DNA of 64,000 nt, from contig JAAOMT010000577.1 in NCBI GenBank assembly GCA_016748015.1, positions 1,881 through 65,880 on the forward strand, read 5' to 3'. The position numbers and the translations under genes were made by a program. The notes under the pieces were generated by a model. That model did no database searches. It was not told where the DNA came from and saw only the letters and a list, made by a program, of their open reading frames with translations. Positions 35,897 to 44,645 of this stretch are shown here, piece by piece (position 1 is the stretch's first letter; the number at the start of each line of letters is the position of its first letter). The stretch comes from Geosiphon pyriformis. Its lineage: Eukaryota; Glomeromycota; Glomeromycetes; Archaeosporales; Geosiphonaceae.

Positions 35897-36981
35897 TATA
35901 TAATTATTTTATTTTTGTATATAAATACAATTAATTACAATTTATATATAAAATTTATTTATATACAAAAACAAAAAAATTAAATTCAATGTAAATTTAT
36001 TTTCGATTATTATTTATTTATTTATTTATTTTACATATTCTATTTTGAATTAGAATAAAAAATTAATAAATAACATGATGAAATTTAATTAAAAACAATA
36101 TAAATCTAATTAAAAATTTTTTTTTAAAAAATAGAGCAATCAATAAAAAAATCTAAAAGTAAAAAAAATAGTTTAATAAAAAATAAACACATCTGTTATA
36201 ATTTTTATGTCTATTGGTTAGTGTTTTTTAAAATTCAATAATAAAATAGTTAATTATTTTCAACAATTGTTTTTTTTTTTTTTAATAAATTATAAAAACA
36301 AGCTTTTTACTTTTTTAATTTAATTCTAATAAAATAAACAAATTAAAAAAGAAAAAAAAAATGGTTTTAAAGTTAACTTTTGGAGTTTTAAAAAGTGTAA
36401 AATGTAATAAATTTTTATTTTAAGAAATTTAAATAGGTTCAAATACACTGTTTTTTTGTTGAATGTTTCTTAGATTTATGACAGCAAATCAAAATTTCAG
36501 TCAAACAATTTTTTACGATATTTGAATGCTCAATCACAATATCTCATTGTAACCATCAAGTCGCAATTCTTCAAAAAATTTGTTTTAGTCCTTTTTTTAT
36601 CCAAATTACTGAAAAATATATGAAACACCAATTATATTTTTCTTAATAATTTCAATCAGCCTCTCCTATTGATGAGATTTATAACAGGTGAATAAAAAAG
36701 TAGTAAGACCGGTTTTCGCTAAAAATTTCTCTCCACATGTCTTTACATAAGCTTCAACTTTGAGGTAAATTATCATGTTTGGATTTATTTTATAGGAAGA
36801 ACAAAGTTGCAAAAAAATCAATAATGTTTATTTTATATCACATTCACTTAAACTTCTAGAATTTTATTAGGAGAAATCTTTTCTTTTTTAGCTAAAGATA
36901 AACAGTCTATTACCAGCCTTATTTTTTAATTAATTGTGCAATTTTTTTTATATGGAATACTGCTCAATTTATAAGGTATGA
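35082..36981. other. AT-rich intergenic region with an ATT microsatellite
   Basis: About 1.9 kb. An ATT run lies at 35861-35893, and the diverged repeat copy 2 lies at 36183-36360 (listed separately). The remainder is low-complexity AT sequence without coding motifs. Confidence 0.55.
36183..36360. repeat. Diverged AT-rich repeat, copy 2
   Basis: Begins with AACACATCTGTTATAATTTT and continues with the same order of words as the copies at 6037 and 41387, ending in a CTTTTTACTTTTTTAATTTA stretch close to the corresponding end of the 41387 copy. Confidence 0.45.
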
Positions 36982-37569
36982 TTATAAATAATCTCCTGTC
37001 CAGTAGAAAAAATTCAAAGAAATGATACATAAACGAAAGCTTCTTTGCCTTTCATTTAAATTTTGCTTGGAAAGTGAATCAAATACATCTTGCACAATTT
37101 TTTGTGCTTCTTTCTTCTTTCGTACATTTTTCGGTATAATTAATTCAAGAGATTGAGATATTTTGTTTTGGTTTTTAATTGTCATCCTTCTTCTTTATCT
37201 TCAGTATTGGTTGTAAGACTGTGATCGGAGGCAACTTGGGATAAAAGTTCTTTGCATATTTCATCAATATCTTGTCTCTTGATGGTTACTTGGATTGGAG
37301 TATCAGGAATAGAAATATTTGATTCGGGTTTTTTGTCACATTTATTATTATTATTATTATTGTTATTATTGGCTTTTGTATCCTGCGGCTGTTGAAGATT
37401 TTGCTCTTCGACAGATGGCAGGGTAGGTGATTGGGAAGTCACTGAAAATGTTGAACAAACTGGAATTTTAATAGGAGTTTGCTTCTTTTTCATTTCTTCG
37501 ATAGCCCATTTGAGCTCGGCAATCTCGCTCAGCATTTTGTTGTCTCAATAAATCTAGTTCCGATGACAT
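36982..37569 (-). pseudogene. Coiled-coil repeat-family gene, frameshifted
   Basis: The ATG at 37569 opens MSSELDLLRQQNAE. The coiled-coil reading then moves to another frame as SEIAELKWAIEEMKKKQ and continues for ~115 codons, with an Asn9 tract and a Ser/Thr/Pro-rich region, to a TGA at 37182-37184. A third frame, overlapping by ATGA, carries MTIKNQNKISQSLELIIPKN and VRKKKEAQKIVQDVFDSL. Taken together these look like one protein split by two frameshifts. The leucine-heptad opening resembles multi-copy glomeromycete proteins that travel with repeats (recalled, not checked). The function of the intact family is unknown. Confidence 0.5.
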
Positions 37570-38498
37570 ATATTTTATATATTTTTATTTTCTATTTGTG
37601 TATTTATGTGTAATGATTTTTAATAATGGGCCGTCACAGAAAAATCAAGTTAGTACATGTACAGCATATAATACATTTCCGCATTTATTAAATATTCAGA
37701 ATGATCTTGTATTTACATGACACACCCTGACGCACGTTCACATAAATCTATAAACAAAAGTTTTAAAAATTCAAAGCCCAATCTGGGGAAACTTATTATT
37801 TTTTCATTGACATAAAGAGGCCGAGTTAAGTAAAAAATCAATGTGATGGACTAGATTACGTTTAAAGGAAGGAATTACGCCCGCATTTTAAAGGTTAGGA
37901 TAAAGATTTTGTACAAGTAACAAAAATAAGTTTATATATTTCTCAAAGATCGCATGTAGTAGAGGGGCGAGAATCTCTCTCTAAAAGATATAGTAATAGT
38001 AGGTCTCCAATGGTTTAAAGATGCATGAAAGGTCATGAATGGTCTACAAATCTTGATAGTGTAAATCATGGTGTCCACAGTGTTCTGGAAGACGTCTTAT
38101 AAGAGCCGATTCATTTACACAATTGTCACAATTAATGCAAAGATTGGCTTTTGGATCTGTTTATTAATATATTATTAAAAATAAACTACAGCTGGAGAGA
38201 TATATGTAAGATTTTTATTAATAAGGTTTTATATTATTAGCAATCCAAGTCTTCATCCTATCTATAAAAATATAATTAATATCAAAAATATTTTGACCCG
38301 TAGCTATACCCAAGATAATTTTCTTAATGAGACATTTTATCTGCAAACAAATCATAACCATTAAGAAGTAGAAACGTAGAAATAGGCGAATGACCAGTTC
38401 TCTTATTTTCATTCAAAAATGAATAACGCTCTCTCCAAGACCAGAAGCCATTCTATATAGTGATGCATTTTCATAAAAAAATTAGATTATATATTGTA

Positions 38499-38540
<42 letters not shown>

Positions 38541-39229
38541 GATTTTATATAATTGAAATTGAAATTATATAATAAAATACTTGAATAACGATTATTTTAT
38601 TAACTGTTAATAATATTTACTTTTAATCAAATTTGATAAATTGGTTTATATATTTTACTTTTATTATTTCTATATATATATATATTGTTTAATTTATTTT
38701 AAACTTTATTTTTGATTCAATCAAAATATAATTTTTTTGGTTTTTTAAATATATACTTAAGAAAATTGTTAACCATCCTCGATTTTTATTAACCATTTTA
38801 AACTAAAGTGATTTTTAGCTTTCAAAATACAAATAGCATTAATGAGAGAACGGTTTACAGTCAATTATATATAATATTTTATAATTATATTTTTAAACAT
38901 AAAAGAAGAACCGATTCCTTCATCTGTTTCAAACTGTTTTATAATTAAATAATCAATAAAATCAATTAAATATCATTATTAAAGTGGTTACTGATTTCGA
39001 TTTAATCAGAACTTGAATTCATAGGTTGCACACATACCATGCTAACTTGACCAAACGCCAAATCCAACTCTGAAAAAAGGCTTTTATATTAAAAGAAATA
39101 ATAATAATTGAAAAGCTTACCATTTTGAACAATTATATGGCTTGAGATTTTTTGACCTCTATTAAATGTCCTATTTTTTATCTTTTTGAAATTAAATTTT
39201 TTTCTACCGTTAAATTTATTTAAGTTACA
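37570..39229. other. Intergenic region with decayed unassigned sequence
   Basis: About 1.7 kb. An ATT run occupies 38500-38540 and a TA run lies near 38679-38686. Minus-strand pieces such as LCINCDNCVNESALIRRLPE (near 38100-38160) and RERYSFLNENKRTGHSPIS (near 38385-38440) look formerly coding, but I could not assign a family. Confidence 0.35.
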
Positions 39230-39600
39230 GTTATCGTGAGAAGGGTATGTCCCGCCTCTGCTGCTTTTGAATAGAGTTCCTCATTTTTCGTTGTTCCCCT
39301 TCAATTACTGTAACAACAACCTAAGAAGAATTTTCCAAAAGAATCTTCTGCGTTTGCTGCTTTCTGAAATTTTTCTACATATGCTTTTATTGAATCGGTA
39401 ATAGTTCCAATCCCATATTTTAAGCAAAACATGGTCTATCGAATGCTTTGAACTTTTGTTGTTCAAGTACTGGAATAAATCTTCAGGTATTTTCTGATTG
39501 TACTCAAGATCTTTTTTCACTAATTCAGGGACTTTTGAATAAAGATTTTTCAGACCCCTTTCCTTGATGATAATGAATCCTCCTTCAAAGGTGAGGTTTT
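39230..39600 (-). pseudogene. Sel1-repeat gene remnant
   Basis: Starting near 39600 the minus strand reads TFEGGFIIIKERGLKNLYSK and KKDLEYNQKIPEDLFQYLNN. After a frame change it reads LKYGIGTITDSIKAYVEKFQ, KAANAEDSFGKFFLGCCYSN, a TGA, then RGTTKNEELYSKAAEAGH. That is the signature of two consecutive Sel1 repeats, broken by one frameshift, one stop and a short deletion. It is the seventh Sel1 locus in this window. Confidence 0.72.
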
Positions 39601-42179
39601 TTTTTTCAATTCATGAAGTTAAAGACATGATTTTCAAACAACTCAAATATATTATCAAATTTTGAATATTTTGTATGGTGTAAAGAAGGATTTCAACTAG
39701 AAGAACATTCCCGAAAAGGTTAGGCTTTGAAGAAATCTGAAACGCTAGAAAGTTCTGAAATAGACGCCTGTTTCAATAGCTCATTCTTTTAATATCAGAG
39801 ATAGATTTAGTAACAAGTTTAATATAATTTCTTTGGCTCTCGCTTGCATAAAGTTTATCTTGGATTTCAGGGAGCCGATTTTGGAAATAAATTATTATAT
39901 AAAATCTTTATATTACCTTGAAATTCAATTCGAAATTTTTAAATGTTAAATTTTCCAAATTTTTAACTGTTTAGGGGATCTTTCACTTGGCAGATATTTT
40001 GTATAAGCTTTTTAGGAATTTTGTTAAATACTATATATATTGCTTGAGATTTGAATATTTTAGATAAAGTCTACTTATAAAAGTTAATCTTTGCTCTGAA
40101 ATGATTTATTTTTGAAGTACATGTATAATCGTTTTGAAATTTAATGCATTCGGCATTACTTCGCAAAATAGGAATATTTTAACTCTAATGAAACAATCAA
40201 TAGATTTCAATTAAAGAAAGAAATTGAGTACATTGAAGCTTAAATATATTTTTCACAAAGTACATTAATATCAAAATTGTGAAATATTTTATAATGAACC
40301 CACAAAATGCTTTATTCAATCAAAACCAAAAACTTGTATCAAAATTTATAATCTTTTAAGCTTTCAGGTTTGAGATTTTTATCACAATTCATTCTTTTTT
40401 AAAGAATTTTACAAAGTTATACATAATTCTAACAAGAATTTATTTCTTTTGTGAGCATAAAAAATTTTAGAACTTTTAAGTTAAACCATTTTAAATAAAA
40501 AAAATTTTCAACTGATTGTGTTAGTATAAGTTTAGAAATAAAATTTTCCTCGCCAGTCAAATTCAGAAAAATATTACTTATATACTATCAGCTCAAGATC
40601 AAGATCAAAAATCAATAACACTTTCAAAAAAAAATATAGGAATTTTTAAGATTTTGGTTAAGAATTAATCATATAATTGGTTGAATAATGAAAAAATAAT
40701 GCATAACTTTTATTAAATTAAAGCTAGCAGCTTTTTGTGAATACACCAAATAAGAATTTGGGTTTAAGAATTTTTTTTCATTAAATATCCTGATTTCGAA
40801 GCCTGTTAGGTTCATCATCAAATGACTTTTCTATAAAATTCTTTAAACTATTTTAATTTTCATACTAGAAAATCAGAAAATTTGTATTTCTATATATTTT
40901 GGAAATCAATAATCAATTTTTATATAGAGTATATTTTAATTTTGTAAATAGATTCAATTAAATTATGATTAATAGGTGTAAAAAGATGTAAATTAAAAAA
41001 GATACGATTAATTATTTATATATTAAACATAATTAAAATTTTTTAAAAAAAAGTTTGTTTATTAAAAATAATTGAAGTTACACTTTAACATAAATTTTTT
41101 ATTAATTTTTTATAATTTTATAATTTTTTTAATTAATATTGTAAATTTCAATACAATTTAACATATTATTTATTAATTAACAATATATTTTAAATAGTTT
41201 ATCATGTTAAATAATAATTTATTTTATAGATTGTTATAAATCAAATTAAATACATTAAAAAATATTTTTAAAAAAAAAAGTAACTAGAAGTAATATAAAT
41301 TCAACTTAAAGAAATATTAACCAGAAAAAAAATTGAATGTTTAAACAATTTAATTAATGTAATCAATTCCAAAATCACAATTACAATAAATAACACAGCT
41401 GCTATAATTTATGTTTATATTGATATTTTTTAAAATTTAACACAAGATTTTTAACAGTTTTTTATTCAATGAATTACAAGAGAAAATATCTTACTTTTTA
41501 ATCTAATTCTAACAAAAATATAAATAAAAAGAGATAAAATTAATATTGTTCTAAAAATAAAAAAATATTAACAATAAAATAGTTTATCCATATTATTTAA
41601 AAATTGGACATTTTGTGTTTTGAAATCGCATCACATTTCGGAACAGAGGCAAATGAAAATGATCTTGTTTACAAATTATTCGATTGAAATGTTTTTTTAG
41701 GCAGTAGACATCATATTCTGATGAAATATAAAAATAATAAATTTTTTATTTTTAAATTCAAAAATTAGCACAATTTTTCGTCATCAAGCTTTGAAAAAAT
41801 AATTAATTTGCGATATAGATATGACAGTATCAAATCCAAGACATTAAGAAATTACAATATTAAAGAATTCCTGATGTGCTTAAAAAGGTGTTATTTTGAA
41901 ATTTTAGCTATTTAGTAAATTTCACCGATGAAATATTTGCTTAATAATGTATATCGATAAAATGCTGGTAATATCATGTTCAAAATCGCGAAAATAAATG
42001 TACCACCTTTTTCTCTTCCCCCTCCTATTTCTTGAGGTAATCTCTCAAAATTCTGATATCACCACCTCTGCTATCAAGAAGCAAAAATAGAACTTCAAGC
42101 GACAAATCAACTCCTCTCTCCTCAGCGATATATCAATTTCAGATGTAGACAAGATTAGCGAACATTCTATAGTTCGCAT
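39601..42179. other. Intergenic, AT-rich, no intact gene
   Basis: About 2.6 kb of AT-rich sequence. The third copy of the diverged repeat lies at 41387-41540. Nothing else was recognised. The region directly left of 42180 would have to contain the N-terminal part of the Fanzor gene, but I see no homology there. Confidence 0.45.
41387..41540. repeat. Diverged AT-rich repeat, copy 3
   Basis: Begins AACACAGCTGCTATAATTTA and continues with TTAAAATTTAACAC, AATGAATTAC and CTTACTTTTTAATCTAATTC, matching the word order of copies 1 and 2. Confidence 0.45.
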
Positions 42180-42687
42180 TTAAAAATACTTGGATGATCT
42201 CATTTGCTAAAAGGATAATATATTAGCATCCTCCTCAAAACGTAAGAATAAAATAGCCTGGGGATTTGATAAAACGATTTTTCGAATGCGGTAAAAATTT
42301 ATACGTCTACAAAGTGAAATTCAACGGAAATCAGTTAGATTCTTTACCCGCGAATTTGATGCCATTATCATTCCTCCTTTTTAAGTATCAGATATGGTGA
42401 ATCCTAAGACAAGAAAGATTACACGAAAAACTTTTCAGAAAATACTTTGTTGGGCGCATTATCGCTTTCGACAACGCCTGATCAGCAAGGCCGAGGAATT
42501 AGGAATTCGTCTTATTATCCAGAACAAAGCTTATAAATATAAGACTTGTATTTAATCTGTTAACATCAAAGAATCGGAGGGTTCGAAGTGTATAATTGCC
42601 GGAATTATGGGATTATGATAGATAGAGATGAAAATGAAACTCGGGGATCTTTTCTCGGGGCATTGGTTGATGGAGCCTGGTCATAGA
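42180..42687 (+). pseudogene. Fanzor (eukaryotic TnpB-like nuclease) C-terminal remnant
   Basis: Plus-strand fragments follow the order of the RuvC-like C-terminus of Fanzor/TnpB proteins. The bridge-like basic stretch RKNKIAWGFDKTIFRMR (from 42241) is followed by FDAIIIPPF (RuvC-II region) and a stop. Then comes KTRKITRKTFQKILCWAHYR with FRQRLISKAEELGIRLIIQN, AYKYKTC (start of the zinc ribbon) and a stop. In a neighbouring frame, NCRNYGIMIDRDENETRG contains the RuvC-III Asp, followed by GALVDGAW. Two stops before the zinc ribbon, a stop within it, a frameshift, and loss of two of the four zinc Cys make it inactive. The intact family cuts DNA guided by an RNA encoded next to its 3' end. The N-terminal half was not found. 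Confidence 0.82.
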
Positions 42688-43443
42688 GTGACCATACAGG
42701 AGCACCATCTCAGAAAGTAATATCAATTTGAAATGTCAGATATTGTAATAATTATTTTTAGAAAACGAGAGAAACAATTTTTGTTTTTAAAAAATTTATT
42801 CATATATTTACTGCGCTGATATACAAATTTTGACTCTAGCTGCATTAAAAAAAGTAGCATAGAAAGATACACAAACCTAATACTTGATTGATTGTTCAAT
42901 ATTTGATACAAATATAGATTGATTGATCATAACCTTTGCGGGGTGAAATCCGAAAATCTTTATCGGGGTTTCACCTATCCAACCAAAGTTAAAAGATATT
43001 TTTTAAGATCAAAATTACCATAGACCATAGAATAATTCAGCTTATTTATGTTAATTAAAAACTTTTCTTGTAAACCTTTATTTGGAATAAATTACATGTA
43101 TTTTCTAAAAATAATACAGGGTAACAATTTAAAATATTATGTCATTTTTTAAAGAAACTATTAGAATAGGGGTAGGTTATTTAAACATGTATTTCTCAAT
43201 TGACAGGAATTACACAGCCAGTTGACCGTCATACAAACTGAGAAATTGTGGCGGATGAATCTGATAATCGAAAAACAAATTATTTCTAAACTCTTTACAA
43301 TTGATATTTTTCTTTTCTTATTTATAAATCAAGATGGCAGTGCATTATTACATGCTCTCATAGGTTCGCATGAACAATATGTTAAAAATCAACGAATAGA
43401 AAAATCCATCAGTTAGCTCGCAAGAGTTTTGGCTTTTATGAAA
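42688..43443. other. Region between the Fanzor remnant and the secreted-protein promoter
   Basis: About 0.75 kb without a gene. It contains an imperfect hairpin at 42940-42975 (arms GGTGAAATCCG and CGGGGTTTCACC) some 255 bases beyond the end of the Fanzor reading frame. A plus-strand open stretch at 43222-43416 has no start context or motif support. Confidence 0.4.
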
Positions 43444-43466
43444 CTCTCATAGAGACTCTATGAGAG
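43444..43466. promoter_or_regulatory. Perfect 10-base inverted repeat upstream of the secreted-protein gene
   Basis: Arms CTCTCATAGA and TCTATGAGAG are separated by three bases. The palindrome lies about 85 bases upstream of a TATA-like box and about 244 bases upstream of the start codon at 43710. It could be a binding site for a dimeric transcription factor; this is inference from position and symmetry only. Confidence 0.4.
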
Positions 43467-43528
43467 GTCAAATACAAACAAAAGAAAGAAAGAAAATTGA
43501 AAACAGCGTGACTTTGCCGAGGAGAATA

Positions 43529-43540
43529 ATATATAAAAAG
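43529..43540 (+). promoter_or_regulatory. TATA box of the secreted repeat protein gene
   Basis: The sequence ATATATAAAAAG is a good TATA-box match, 170-180 bases upstream of the ATG at 43710. It is followed by a pyrimidine-rich leader, which fits a strongly expressed gene with a 5' UTR of roughly 150 bases. Confidence 0.55.
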
Positions 43541-43709
43541 ATGGGGAGGGCTTCAGAAAAGTTCATTGCTTCAAATCCCAAGTCTTTTATCCAACAAGTT
43601 TAGCAAATTTGATCTCATCAAATTATTTCCACAATCCAAAGAAAGAATCCGTTTTAAAGCTTCCAATTTTTGAGCCCAACTTTTAGATCTTTATAATTTC
43701 ATTTCAAAA

Positions 43710-44645
43710 ATGGCACCAAAATTCATCGCTTTATCTGCTTTGGCATATGCCGCTCTTATTTCTTTTGTTCTTTCTGCCAATGCTGATACAAATGTCAACG
43801 ATAAACGTGGTAGTGGAAATGGTAACAATAATGGCAATGGAAACAATGGTTCATTCAATGGCAACGGTAATGGAAACAACAACCAGGGATCATTAAATGG
43901 AAATTCCAACGGAAATTATAATGATGGTTCATTCAATGGTAACGGTAATGGAAACAACAACGTGGGTTGGTTTAATGGAAATTACAACGGAAATTTCAAC
44001 CATAAACGTGGTAGTGGAAATGGCAACAATAATGGCAATGGAAACAATGGTTCATTCAATGGCAATGGTAATGGAAACAACAACCAGGGATCATTAAATG
44101 GAAATTCCAACGGAAATTATAATGATGGTTCATTCAATGGTAACGGTAATGGAAACAACAATGTGGGTTGGTTTAATGGAAATTACAACGGAAATTTCAA
44201 CCATAAACGTGGTAGTGGAAATGGTAACAATAATGGCAATGGAAACAATGGTTCATTCAATGGCAACGGTAATGGAAACAACAATCAGGGATCATTAAAT
44301 GGAAATTCCAACGGAAATTATAATGATGGTTCATTCAATGGTAACGGTAATGGAAACAACAATGTGGGTTGGTTTAATGGAAATTACAACGGAAATTTCA
44401 ACCATAAACGTGGTAGTGGAAATGGTAACAATAATGGCAATGGAAACAATGGTTCATTCAATGGCAACGGTAATGGAAACAACAATCAGGGATCATTAAA
44501 TGGAAATTCCAACGGAAATTATAATGATGGTTCATTCAATGGTAACGGTAATGGAAACAACAATGTGGGTTGGTTTAATGGAAATTACAACGGAAATTTC
44601 AACCATAAACGTGGTAGCGGAGTGTGGAAACGCCAGGATCAATAA
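43710..44645 (+). CDS. Secreted Asn/Gly-rich repeat protein with KEX2-type sites
   Basis: A single exon of 311 codons. Residues 1-25 (MAPKFIALSALAYAAL...SANA) form a classic signal peptide with cleavage expected after Ala25. A short propeptide DTNVNDKR ends in a dibasic site. Four units of exactly 67 residues follow, each beginning GSGNGNNNGNGNNGS and ending NYNGNFNHKR. The tail is GSGVWKRQDQ. Each unit therefore ends at a Lys-Arg that Golgi KEX2-like proteases would cut, releasing four near-identical peptides of about 65 residues. The layout matches fungal KEX2-processed repeat proteins, which include pheromone precursors and Rep1-type repellents. There are no cysteines and high Asn/Gly content, so the products are probably disordered. 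Function unknown; candidates are a cell-surface or signalling peptide. Confidence 0.88.
   Translation: MAPKFIALSALAYAALISFVLSANADTNVNDKRGSGNGNNNGNGNNGSFNGNGNGNNNQGSLNGNSNGNYNDGSFNGNGNGNNNVGWFNGNYNGNFNHKRGSGNGNNNGNGNNGSFNGNGNGNNNQGSLNGNSNGNYNDGSFNGNGNGNNNVGWFNGNYNGNFNHKRGSGNGNNNGNGNNGSFNGNGNGNNNQGSLNGNSNGNYNDGSFNGNGNGNNNVGWFNGNYNGNFNHKRGSGNGNNNGNGNNGSFNGNGNGNNNQGSLNGNSNGNYNDGSFNGNGNGNNNVGWFNGNYNGNFNHKRGSGVWKRQDQ
43809..44612 (+). repeat. Four tandem 201-base coding repeats
   Basis: Units begin at 43809, 44010, 44211 and 44412, each exactly 201 bases, so the frame is preserved. The encoded 67-residue units are identical. Differences are a few synonymous third-position changes (for example AAC/AAT before the CAG of the QGS motif). 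Units 3 and 4 look identical at DNA level, which points to a recent duplication or gene conversion. Confidence 0.95.
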
